Assembly: GCF_000812565.1 (NCBI RefSeq) | Contig: NZ_JTAM01000003.1 | Location: 62,001 to 126,000, forward strand | Length of the DNA: 64,000 bases | Direction: 5' to 3' | From: Flammeovirga sp. OC4 | GTDB lineage: Bacteria > Bacteroidota > Bacteroidia > Cytophagales > Flammeovirgaceae | Part shown: piece after piece, positions 26,699 through 34,986 of the stretch | Numbering within the stretch: the stretch's first letter is position 1 | Layout: each line of letters opens with the position of its first letter | Notes under the pieces: model-generated | Seen by the model: only the letters and a program-made list of their open reading frames with translations | What the model was told of the DNA's origin: nothing | Databases searched by the model: none | Position numbers and translations under genes: made by a program

Positions 26699-28213
26699 TT
26701 ATTTATGTCCTAATAGCTCCACGGCTTTTATCCCGGAATCAATTGCTTCAGTCAAAAAGGGTAGCCTACCATTGTCAACACCTGCATATACTAACTTTTC
26801 GTGTTGTCTATTGTCATTCAAGTCATTAAAAAGGTAGTGAGGTACAGGAATTGGCATTGCATGTCCCATTAAATTTATATATACTTTTTCAATTTGAGAA
26901 ATAAATTCTTCTTCCTTTAGCTCAAAAAATGAAGAAATATTACGGCAAGTCTGCACTGCAATTTTATTTCGGTATTCTGATACTTTTGTCAATTGATGTT
27001 TATCAGAAGAAGAAAAACAATAATAGGCTGTCAGAACTCTATCTTCTTTTAAGGTTTGAGTTGTGGAATCTACAAAACCCATAAATTCAGTTTCGTTAGA
27101 CAAATCTTCATTTTGCCATGCCCCAAAAGGGATTGAGTTTCCTTTTTTCAAAATAAGATTCACGACCATCCAAGGGGCTTGCTCCAAATGTTGTAATGGG
27201 GGCTGATGATCTTTTAAGATATATTTCAGTGAATGCTTCTGCCCTGCATAAATGACTTCATCAGCATAATACACCTTATTCTTCTTATCTTTTACATCAA
27301 TGGCACTTACTTCAAATTGATCCCCTTTTTTTTGAATTGAAGTGACTAAATGTCCTTTTTGTAATTTAGTTGTGGGGATTTGTTCCATCAATTTATTTAC
27401 AAAATAATAATTCCCTTCTGGAGGCGAAAAAGTAGTACAACACTCACCAAATTCTGGTCGAACAGCATAATATGCGATCCCAGCAAAGGCGGAAACTTGC
27501 TCAATCCCTGCCCCAAAGTCGTCTATTAGATGATAATTTAACCCTCGAACCAACTGTTCTGTTAATTCTATGTCCTGATTCATTAACCATGCTTTAAAAT
27601 TGATCTCATTTAACGACTTAGTATCTTCTGAAGATAAACGAGTGGGTAAAGTAATCTTGGAATAATAGGGTTTAATTAATTCATAAAACTTTGAAGTTTC
27701 TTCTGAAGGTAAAAGGACTTCATTATAATATTCTCCTTTGTATTTTGTGGTATTCAAAAAGGACTCTGAGATTATAAACTCTTTGTCTTTAAACTCATAA
27801 AACGCTCCTTTCTTTTCTATGATATTTAACTCTTCCAAAAGATGAAGAGCTTCAGCCCCAAACTTCTCTGGGTAAGTCATATCATAATGGGCACCTTGAG
27901 CAAAAATTGTAGTTCCATGTACTTCTGATGACGAACTCCCTCCAAAGCGATCAGATAACTCAAATAATAAAAAATCTTCCTTATTCAATAAATAGGCTGA
28001 CGTCAGCCCGGCTACTCCACCTCCTACTATAATTGTCTTCGTTTTTCCTTTTACTTCTGTAGGAAATGATTTACTCTGATAAACCAGGTGGCCTACCTTA
28101 TCATCTGACCTTACCTGTACTTCAAAATGATAGTCTTCGGATTTAGTATCACAACCTGTAAGCACCCCCAACAAAGCAGTGGAGGACAACTGAAGAAAAT
28201 GTCTTCTATTCAT
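26699..28213 (-). CDS. FAD/NAD(P)-binding amine-oxidase-like protein with Tat/lipoprotein signal
   Basis: This 504-residue protein starts MNRRHFLQLSSTALLGVLTGC: a twin-arginine-like signal with a lipobox Cys21, so a folded, flavin-loaded periplasmic lipoprotein is likely. The Rossmann motif IIVGGGVAGLTSAYLL (about 61-76) and the FELSDRFGGSS segment mark a flavin-containing amine oxidase/phytoene desaturase type fold; AGVDNGRLPFLTEAIDSG closes the FAD site. The substrate is unknown; polyamine oxidation would suit the DUF350 neighbour but is unproven. The upstream gene's TAA is followed directly by this ATG (TAAATG). Confidence 0.85.
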   Translation of the reverse strand: MNRRHFLQLSSTALLGVLTGCDTKSEDYHFEVQVRSDDKVGHLVYQSKSFPTEVKGKTKTIIVGGGVAGLTSAYLLNKEDFLLFELSDRFGGSSSSEVHGTTIFAQGAHYDMTYPEKFGAEALHLLEELNIIEKKGAFYEFKDKEFIISESFLNTTKYKGEYYNEVLLPSEETSKFYELIKPYYSKITLPTRLSSEDTKSLNEINFKAWLMNQDIELTEQLVRGLNYHLIDDFGAGIEQVSAFAGIAYYAVRPEFGECCTTFSPPEGNYYFVNKLMEQIPTTKLQKGHLVTSIQKKGDQFEVSAIDVKDKKNKVYYADEVIYAGQKHSLKYILKDHQPPLQHLEQAPWMVVNLILKKGNSIPFGAWQNEDLSNETEFMGFVDSTTQTLKEDRVLTAYYCFSSSDKHQLTKVSEYRNKIAVQTCRNISSFFELKEEEFISQIEKVYINLMGHAMPIPVPHYLFNDLNDNRQHEKLVYAGVDNGRLPFLTEAIDSGIKAVELLGHK

Positions 28214-29281
28214 TTATCTCGTAAAAATATTTTTAATGTATGGGTTATCTTTCCCTTTCCATATAAAACCATCCAATATATAATGGGTAATTTGAGGAAG
28301 GGATAATAAAGCGATAATTAAAGCTCTGTAAAAACGATGATCGATATAGAACTCTTGCCAGTCTCCAAATAAGTCTACCCTTTCGTTATTGATAAAGACA
28401 TCCCAGAATAATTCTTCGGAAGACCCTAGAAAGAGACAAATCAGTAACATCCATAACACGCTAACAGTTACCTTCTTAAAAGACTGACTATCATTTTTTT
28501 GTATTACCTTTTTCTCTTCTACATAATAAAACACTAAAAACATGTAAGGGATTCCATGTGCAACTACATTAGTGATTGTAAATGAAAAATCTGAATTAAA
28601 ATACACTATACCTAACCACCAAGTACCAAAAGTAAAAGCAACCCAAAGTACTTTACCTATCGGGAATAGTGTTTTTTGCCTTCTAGATAAAAGGAACAGT
28701 TCAAGTATCCATGCGATTAAAATTCCGAAGTAGAGAAAATTGAATACTGTCACATACCCTTCCGAAAGAATTGGAAATGTGATAAAATCACCTGTATTGA
28801 ACCAATTAAACTTTCTATCTCCTAAAAAATGCCACACAAAAACAGGATAAAGTGTGCCTATGTATATCATAAACTCATCCCTTAATCGAATACCTCTTAC
28901 TGAAGATTTTAACTGATATAGCTTTAGAAAACCATATTGTTGTTTGATAAAATGATAAAGAGCAAAGTAGGCTAAAATTCGCCAAAACAGATCTTCAGAA
29001 TACCAAGAAAAAATAAATGTGAAAACGAAAGCAATTATAGGTGCTAATTTAATTATAGAACTATAATGATTTCTTTCATCCTTAGAAAGGTATGTTCTGA
29101 AAATAGTGCTCCATACATGTGATACATCTACTCCTAACACAAAAAACACCCACACCAACAAGGGAATTTGCATATCTGCAAATGTGCTATCAAATGCAAA
29201 ACATAAACCCCAAGTCAAAAAAATAGGTAGGTATAAAAAAAGTAGATCTAGTTTCTTAGAAAATAACCATTGCTTATTCAT
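28214..29281 (-). CDS. Polytopic membrane protein, unknown family
   Basis: The protein has 355 residues from the ATG at 29281 (MNKQWLFSKKLDLLFLY). The frame is open to a GTG at 29308, but that would begin inside the terminator hairpin of the upstream gene. It has about ten hydrophobic segments and conserved-looking polar residues inside them (VDVSHVWSTIFRTYLS, YFALYHFIKQQYGFLKLY, NVVAHGIPYMFLVFYYV). These histidines could bind a metal or heme, but I do not recognise the family. It is directly followed by the flavin lipoprotein and DUF350 genes, which implies a common electron-transfer or envelope function. Confidence 0.72.
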   Translation of the reverse strand: MNKQWLFSKKLDLLFLYLPIFLTWGLCFAFDSTFADMQIPLLVWVFFVLGVDVSHVWSTIFRTYLSKDERNHYSSIIKLAPIIAFVFTFIFSWYSEDLFWRILAYFALYHFIKQQYGFLKLYQLKSSVRGIRLRDEFMIYIGTLYPVFVWHFLGDRKFNWFNTGDFITFPILSEGYVTVFNFLYFGILIAWILELFLLSRRQKTLFPIGKVLWVAFTFGTWWLGIVYFNSDFSFTITNVVAHGIPYMFLVFYYVEEKKVIQKNDSQSFKKVTVSVLWMLLICLFLGSSEELFWDVFINNERVDLFGDWQEFYIDHRFYRALIIALLSLPQITHYILDGFIWKGKDNPYIKNIFTR

Positions 29282-29299
29282 TAGTTTAAATATAAGCAG

Positions 29300-29334
29300 A
29301 AAAGCCACCTTAGCGTAATCTAAAGTGGCTTTTT
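29300..29334 (-). terminator. Terminator after yaaA
   Basis: AAAAGCCAC..TTA pairs with TAA..GTGGCTTTT around a short loop. It lies between the end of yaaA and the start of the next gene on the minus strand. Confidence 0.7.
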
Positions 29335-29352
29335 AAAGTAAATAACATTTAT

Positions 29353-30114
29353 CTATCCTCTTGTAAAAACAAGTTCATTGCCTTTGCTTAATGAAGCATT
29401 ATAAGTATAACCTTCATAATCAAAACCTTTCAACCCTTCAATAGAATCAATTTTATTGTCAACAATATATCTTACCATTAAACCTCTAGCCTTCTTTGCA
29501 AAGAAACTAATCACTTTGTAGGCTCCATTTTTATGATCCTTAAAGATTGGCGTTACAATTTCGGCCTTCAGCTTTTTCTTGTCTACAGCTTTGAAATATT
29601 CATTAGATGCTAAATTCACAAGCATTTCGCCATCACCCAATTCTTCATTCAATGATGTCGTAACCGTCTCTTTCCAAAAAGAATAAAGGTTTTTGTGCTC
29701 ATCAACTCCCCACTTTGTACCCATTTCTAATCTATATGGCTGCATTAAATCCATTGGCTTCAATATACCATAGAGTCCTGATAAGATTCTTAAATGATCC
29801 TGAAGGTAGGCCTGCTGATCGCTACTTAATGAGTAAGCATCTAAACCCACATATACATCTCCTTTAAATGCAAAAACCGCTTGACGAGCATTATTTGGAT
29901 CAAACTCCTTTTTCCAATCCATAAATCTTTCCTTATTCAGGTCCGATAATTTAGGGCTGATACTCATCAGTTTTCCAATGTCTTCAGAAGATAGTTGGGC
30001 TAATGACTTTACAAGTTGTTCAGATTGATCCATAAATCTTGGATTCGTAACAATCTCAGTGGAGAATGCTGTTTCATAATCTAAACTCTTTGCCGGGGAA
30101 ACCACTAACTTCAT
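29353..30114 (-). CDS. yaaA: Peroxide stress protein YaaA (DUF328/UPF0246)
   Basis: This 253-residue protein begins MKLVVSPAKSLDYE and contains the family segments FKGDVYVGLDAYSL, RILSGLYGILKPMDLMQPYRLEMG, LVNLASNEYFKAV and FFAKKARGLMVRYIV. In Escherichia coli YaaA limits DNA damage from hydrogen peroxide by lowering free iron and is induced by OxyR. Length and motifs are normal. It is probably monocistronic, with its own terminator. Confidence 0.95.
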   Translation of the reverse strand: MKLVVSPAKSLDYETAFSTEIVTNPRFMDQSEQLVKSLAQLSSEDIGKLMSISPKLSDLNKERFMDWKKEFDPNNARQAVFAFKGDVYVGLDAYSLSSDQQAYLQDHLRILSGLYGILKPMDLMQPYRLEMGTKWGVDEHKNLYSFWKETVTTSLNEELGDGEMLVNLASNEYFKAVDKKKLKAEIVTPIFKDHKNGAYKVISFFAKKARGLMVRYIVDNKIDSIEGLKGFDYEGYTYNASLSKGNELVFTRG

Positions 30115-30217
30115 AATTATATCTTTTTAATATTTTTTTCCTATTCAACTACATGCAAGTTACGATGGAAACTAGATTTTGTCCAATCAAAAAACTTGAT
30201 GCTACAATAGAACATAG

Positions 30218-30616
30218 CTATTGTTGAGGGACGATTACCTTACCTCCAGCTTTTTTCCAATCTGTAATTCCTCCTTCAAGGTCTACTACTTTAGTAAAAC
30301 CAAGCTCTACTAATTTTTGTTTTGCTCTTGCACTTCTTCCACCCAATTTACAAAAAACCATGACTGTCGCATCTTTATCAAAGTCTTTTACTTTCCCTTC
30401 GAAGGAATCTTCTAGTACATTGATATTAATAGCTCCTTCCATAGTTCCGGCATTAAACTCACTTGGTGTTCTGACATCTATGACAATTGCAGACGGGTTT
30501 TTAGCTCTAACTTCCACAAAATCAGACACTGATGCTTGTGGTTCATTGTTAACTGTTCGACTACATGCACTAAAAAAGGCGATTCCGATAAGAAGTGAGA
30601 TGAAGACGTTTTTCAT
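30218..30616 (-). CDS. Rhodanese-like lipoprotein
   Basis: The 132-residue protein has a lipoprotein signal (MKNVFISLLIGIAFFSAC, Cys18) and one rhodanese domain. The active-site Cys89 sits in VFCKLGGRSARAKQKL, a loop typical of persulfide-transferring rhodaneses; VIDVRTPSEFNAGTMEGAINI is also present. It should act in the periplasm or on the outer membrane as a sulfurtransferase. A 17-bp palindrome (30643-30659) lies 27 bp before the start and may bind a repressor. Confidence 0.88.
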   Translation of the reverse strand: MKNVFISLLIGIAFFSACSRTVNNEPQASVSDFVEVRAKNPSAIVIDVRTPSEFNAGTMEGAININVLEDSFEGKVKDFDKDATVMVFCKLGGRSARAKQKLVELGFTKVVDLEGGITDWKKAGGKVIVPQQ

Positions 30617-30642
30617 TAAAAATTATTTTTTAAAAATATAAA

Positions 30643-30659
30643 ATACTGACTATCAGTAT
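30643..30659. promoter_or_regulatory. Operator-like palindrome before the rhodanese gene
   Basis: ATACTGA-CTA-TCAGTAT is a perfect 7-bp inverted repeat with a 3-bp spacer, 27 bp upstream of the rhodanese ATG. Its size and form fit a TetR- or ArsR-type repressor site. No regulator gene is adjacent. Confidence 0.4.
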
Positions 30660-30901
30660 AAAAAATATAATGGCACGATTTTAATTTTAATTCCACAACA
30701 AAATATGTTATTTTTCGTGTACTATAATTGACTTATACCTATAACCATAGTGTTTAAAGTTTTCACAAGTTAGTGAATCCATCGATTTTTGTGCAAACTT
30801 TAGGTAAAAGCTATGATCTTTACTGATCAGGAAATGTTAATATTTCTTTGCTTTATTTATGAGTAATGAAATGTATTTTTTAATTACTGACTTCAAGTAC
30901 C

Positions 30902-32377
30902 ATGTTAAAACAGGCGCAGAAGCTCAAGCAGACACAAACGTTATCACCACAGCAAATTCAGTTTATTAAACTTTTGCAGGTGCCTACTATAGAGCTGGAA
31001 AAAAGAATCCAAGAGGAACTTCAAGAAAACCCCGTTCTTGAGGAAGGGAAGGAGTCTGATCGAGAAGAACAGGAGTTCGGAAACGATGACGCCTCAACTA
31101 CTGATGACACCAATGATGAATTTGATGACATTCCTGAAATTGACCCAATAGATGAAGTAAATTTAGATGACTACGTCAATAGAGATGATGTAGCAGGTTA
31201 TAAAATGTATGGAGACGGTGATGTTTCTGACGATAAGGAACTTCCTATCCCTATGATGGATACGTTAGGTGATTCTCTACTTATGCAGTTGAGCTTTCTT
31301 AATCTCAATGAAGTAGAGCAACAGATCGGGGAACAACTGATAGGCAGTATCGAAAGTGACGGCTATATCAGAAGGCCTTTAGAAGCCATTGTCAATGACC
31401 TTGCTTTTCTACAAAACGTAGAAACAGATCTCAATCATGTGGAAATGGTATTGAAGAAAATCCAACATTTTGATCCTCCTGGAATTGGTGCAAGAACGCT
31501 GCAAGAGTGCCTTGAGATACAACTTAAAAAGAGAGATACCCACGACCCTATTGTCAAAATCGCCATCAAAATGATCGTATTGTGTTTTGAGGAGTTTAAG
31601 AAAAAACACTATACAAAAATTCAAAAAAGATTAGGTATTGATGATGAGCAAATGAAAGATGCCATTGAAATGATAATTCACCTCAACCCTAAACCAGGAG
31701 GAGTGAATAGCAATGCTGCATCAGCTCAATTCTTAACACCTGATTTTATTATCAAAGAAGTAAATGGTAGAATCAATATCTCATTGAATGGAAAGAATGC
31801 TCCAGATCTAAGAGTAAGCCGCCAATATGGAGATATGATTGATGCTTTTGACAAAACCCCTAAGAAGACGAAGAAAATGCGTGAGGAGGTGCGTTTTGTG
31901 AAGCAAAAGCTTGATGCAGCCAAATGGTTTATTGATGCCATCAAACAACGTCAGGATACGCTACTGAGAACAATGCAAGCTATTGTGGATTATCAAATGC
32001 CGTTCTTCCTCAGTGGAGATGAAGGACAACTAAGACCGATGATCCTAAAAGATATTGCAGAGATTATTCAAATGGATATCTCTACCGTTTCTAGGGTTGC
32101 AAGTAGTAAAGTAGTAGAAACAGATTTTGGTATCTACCCCTTAAAATATTTCTTCTCTGAAAGTATTTCTACTGAAAGTGGAGAAGATGTAAGTAGCAAG
32201 CAAGTGAAATCAGTCTTAAAGGAAATGATTGAAACAGAAGACAAAAAGAAACCATTGTCTGATGATAAGCTTGAAAAGCTGCTTCGTATCAAAGGATACA
32301 ACATTGCTCGTAGAACTGTAGCAAAATACAGAGAGCAAATGAATATTCCAGTAGCAAGAATGAGAAAAGAACTTTAA
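30902..32377 (+). CDS. rpoN: RNA polymerase sigma-54 factor RpoN
   Basis: This 491-residue protein has the three sigma-54 regions: an N-terminal glutamine-rich activator-contact region (QAQKLKQTQTLSPQQIQFIKLLQ, LQENPVLEEG), an acidic linker (about 45-100), the core-binding domain (FDPPGIGARTLQECL), and the C-terminal DNA-binding part with FPLKYFFSE-like YPLKYFFSES and the RpoN box ARRTVAKYREQMNIP. It reads -24/-12 promoters with AAA+ activators, none of which is in this window. A PAP2-like gene starts 1 bp after its stop. Confidence 0.97.
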   Translation: MLKQAQKLKQTQTLSPQQIQFIKLLQVPTIELEKRIQEELQENPVLEEGKESDREEQEFGNDDASTTDDTNDEFDDIPEIDPIDEVNLDDYVNRDDVAGYKMYGDGDVSDDKELPIPMMDTLGDSLLMQLSFLNLNEVEQQIGEQLIGSIESDGYIRRPLEAIVNDLAFLQNVETDLNHVEMVLKKIQHFDPPGIGARTLQECLEIQLKKRDTHDPIVKIAIKMIVLCFEEFKKKHYTKIQKRLGIDDEQMKDAIEMIIHLNPKPGGVNSNAASAQFLTPDFIIKEVNGRINISLNGKNAPDLRVSRQYGDMIDAFDKTPKKTKKMREEVRFVKQKLDAAKWFIDAIKQRQDTLLRTMQAIVDYQMPFFLSGDEGQLRPMILKDIAEIIQMDISTVSRVASSKVVETDFGIYPLKYFFSESISTESGEDVSSKQVKSVLKEMIETEDKKKPLSDDKLEKLLRIKGYNIARRTVAKYREQMNIPVARMRKEL

Positions 32378-32378
32378 T

Positions 32379-33038
32379 ATGCTTGAAACAAAAAAAGTAT
32401 TTCAGATAATATCAGTTCTTTTACATCCCATATTTATACCCTGCATTATTGCGGGGTTATTTCTTTTTGGAGTAAATGAAGCTCCTTGGTTAGACGCTAA
32501 AGCAAGGTGGTCATTATTTAGTCTTATTTCGACTATCACTACCTTAATGCCAATCAGTTGTCTTTTAATTATGCAAAGATTTGGGGTAGTAAAAAGTCCT
32601 CAAATGCATCAAAGAGAGGAGCGAGCTTTTGCATTATCTATTATGATAATATCTCTAGCAATTCTGTGTTATTTATTGATTGTAAAAATTAATGTAAGTA
32701 CAGCGTTAAGTATTTCTTTCTGCTCAGTAACTATTACATTAATAATTGCCAATATTGCCAATTTTGTGGATAAAATAAGCCTTCACTCTATCGGTTTGTC
32801 TGGACTTATTGGTATACTTTTTTATTTTATCAGAGAAGCAGAAGCAGAACCCAATATTGTACTGTTTGATGCTTTTGGCATTAGTATCATTTTACTTGGG
32901 GTTGTAATGACAGCACGTTTGTATTTACAAGCACACACTTTCTATCAAATTATAATAGGAGCCTTACTTGGTGTCTTTAGTGGCTTTGGAGGTGCAATAA
33001 TAAGTGCATATTACCTACAGCACCACACTTTGATTTAA
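32379..33038 (+). CDS. PAP2-like integral membrane protein
   Basis: This 219-residue protein has about six membrane helices. The C-terminal ARLYLQAHTFYQIIIGALLGVFSGF resembles the last motif (SRxxxxxHxxxD) of PAP2 phosphatases, with Ser replaced by Ala and the final Asp by Gln. The earlier KxxxxxxRP motif is only suggested by KSPQMHQREER. It may therefore be an inactive or divergent family member. It begins 1 bp after rpoN, so is translated from the same message. Confidence 0.65.
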   Translation: MLETKKVFQIISVLLHPIFIPCIIAGLFLFGVNEAPWLDAKARWSLFSLISTITTLMPISCLLIMQRFGVVKSPQMHQREERAFALSIMIISLAILCYLLIVKINVSTALSISFCSVTITLIIANIANFVDKISLHSIGLSGLIGILFYFIREAEAEPNIVLFDAFGISIILLGVVMTARLYLQAHTFYQIIIGALLGVFSGFGGAIISAYYLQHHTLI

Positions 33039-33394
33039 ATTAATTTCTGAAGATTTTCTAAACTAATAGGTTTATTCAAGTAACCTTTCACAAAATCATA
33101 TTTCAACGCTTCTTGTTCATCCTCTTCTACGATAGAAGTACTTAATATGACTACAGGAATATTTTTGTGATTATGTTGGAGTGCTTCTAAAAATTCATGC
33201 CCAGTCATTACTGGCATGTTAATATCTAACAATATGAAGTCTATTTTTTCTTGAGGTATTAATTCTAATACAAAGGCTAGTGCTTTTTCGCCATTTCTAA
33301 AAACATTCAATGCAGTCAGTAATCCCGACCTATTCAACATTATTTCAGTATAAGCATTAGAGGCCTCATCATCATCAATTAAAAGAATATTCAT
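33035..33394 (-). CDS. Single-domain response regulator (receiver only)
   Basis: The 119-residue protein is only a CheY-like receiver: acidic pocket IDDDEAS near residues 6-12, phospho-acceptor Asp57 in LLDINMPVMTG, Ser/Thr switch VILSTSIVEEDE, and Lys in YLNKPISLE. There is no DNA-binding domain. It lies 8 bp after the PAS kinase gene and is surely its partner or part of a phosphorelay. Its 3' end overlaps the convergent PAP2-like gene by 4 bp. Confidence 0.93.
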   Translation of the reverse strand: MNILLIDDDEASNAYTEIMLNRSGLLTALNVFRNGEKALAFVLELIPQEKIDFILLDINMPVMTGHEFLEALQHNHKNIPVVILSTSIVEEDEQEALKYDFVKGYLNKPISLENLQKLI

Positions 33395-33402
33395 TATATA
33401 TT

Positions 33403-34521
33403 TTATTTGGGTAAGTAAACCAAGAAAGTTGTTCCTTTACCTGGTGTACTTAAAACATCTATTTTCCCTTTAAGCTGTTCACAAGCTTGTCTAGTCAAAT
33501 ACAAACCTAGACCATTTCCTTCAATCACATCATTTGCTCTTTTGAACATTCCAAAAATTCGTTCCTTATGAACACTTAAATCTATTCCAACACCATTATC
33601 TTTTACACGAATTATCGTTTGGGTTTTAGGTGTCGTATCTATTATCAAAGAAAGTTGAAGATCATTTGTATTTTTTCTATATCTTAATCCATTTGTTAAC
33701 AGATTTTCTAATATAGTAATTAATTGTTTTTGAGAACTCATCAAGTAAGGTTCTCCTATAAATTCAACTTTTAAATAATCATTTAAAGACAATTCATCGA
33801 CTGTAATACTCCTTTTTAAATCCTCTATCAAAGGCACTAATTCTATTTTCTCTAATAAAACGGATGCCTCCCTTTGTTCAATTACTTTTACTAAATCATT
33901 GATCTTAGCGTTGGCCTTATCAATTGATTTTTCGATCCAATGTATCGCTTGCAAAGACGAAGGATCTTCAATAGATTTATCCTCCTTTAGAAAATGTAAA
34001 AAGCTACTAATGTTTGTAATCGGACTTTTTACGTCATGTGTTGTGATATAGGCAAACTGCTTTAGTTCGTTATTATGTTCCTGAAGTGCTCTTTCCTTTT
34101 CCTTTAGTGTCGTTATATCTTCTAACATTATCATTACTCCACCAATGTCATTTTCAGCACTTACCCAAGGGGTAATCTTGACATGTAGATATTTTAGTTT
34201 TTTACCTTCACTGTACTCAAAAGCGGGTATAATAATACTATCTCCTGTATCCATCACCACTTTTATACTCTCTTCTAATTCTAATGTCTTGAAATGGAAA
34301 ATAAATAAATCTCTATGAATATCTTCTGTTAGTCCAAAAAATGCCAACCACTGCTTACTATAAGCTAAAATTCTTGTGGAATAATCTAACATTATAACAG
34401 GGGTCGGTATTGTATCAACAAACGTTCTAAGATCTTTAACACTTACCTTTTGTTCTCTATGTATTCTCTTTGAATTCACGATACCATTATTCATTACCAA
34501 ATTGATTGACGAGGGTAACAT
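33403..34521 (-). CDS. Soluble PAS-domain sensor histidine kinase
   Basis: The 372-residue kinase has a PAS domain (about 30-145: TPVIMLDYSTRILAYSKQWLAFFGL) and a PAC-like end (VMIMLEDITTLKEKE). HisKA follows, with the phospho-acceptor in FAYITTHDVKSPITNI (a phytochrome-like H box). HATPase_c has LENLLTNGLRY, VKDNGVGID and GNGLGLYLT. No membrane segment is present, so it senses an internal signal. Its partner is the receiver 8 bp downstream. Confidence 0.92.
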   Translation of the reverse strand: MLPSSINLVMNNGIVNSKRIHREQKVSVKDLRTFVDTIPTPVIMLDYSTRILAYSKQWLAFFGLTEDIHRDLFIFHFKTLELEESIKVVMDTGDSIIIPAFEYSEGKKLKYLHVKITPWVSAENDIGGVMIMLEDITTLKEKERALQEHNNELKQFAYITTHDVKSPITNISSFLHFLKEDKSIEDPSSLQAIHWIEKSIDKANAKINDLVKVIEQREASVLLEKIELVPLIEDLKRSITVDELSLNDYLKVEFIGEPYLMSSQKQLITILENLLTNGLRYRKNTNDLQLSLIIDTTPKTQTIIRVKDNGVGIDLSVHKERIFGMFKRANDVIEGNGLGLYLTRQACEQLKGKIDVLSTPGKGTTFLVYLPK

Positions 34522-34986
34522 ACTGAGACTACAACACTTACTTCTTGAAATTATGAATGAGTATAATCAACAATATGTCATAAAATTAAATAGGTTTATT
34601 ACTTAAAATAGGTATAAAGATAGAATGATCATGGTTTTATTTTTCTATTTGTTTTTAGGTTTAAATCACAATAAAATCAATAAGTGGTTTCTGATTCCTT
34701 ATACACTTTAACTATCTTCAGTATTCATTTTTCAATATTAATATCAGCTTTACTTATCACATTGTAAACTAAGCATTTACTATTTAAAAGAATTTATTGA
34801 TGATAAGGGTTATTGTCCATTAATATGAATTAATACTTCTATCTTAAAATACTAAAATTTGAGCTAGTTTCTATATATTGAGAAGATTATCCTAAAATAG
34901 TGTAATGATTTAACGGCATTGTTTTATATAAAAAAAGGCCGTCTCCTATAGAGACAGCCTTCAAAATATTGTAAATATAGAAGGGT
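34522..34986. other. Intergenic region between sufB and the PAS kinase
   Basis: This 465-bp AT-rich gap contains the sufB terminator (34931-34962) and upstream DNA for the kinase operon. No gene, in particular no trace of sufC, was found. Confidence 0.45.
34931..34962 (-). terminator. Terminator after sufB
   Basis: GGC(C)GTCTC and GAGAC(A)GCC pair around CTATA; the minus-strand side ends in TTTTTT. It separates sufB from downstream genes. Confidence 0.8.

Noticed and set aside
29282-29308. GTG start for the polytopic membrane protein
   Set aside because: It would begin inside the terminator hairpin of yaaA; the ATG at 29281 is better.
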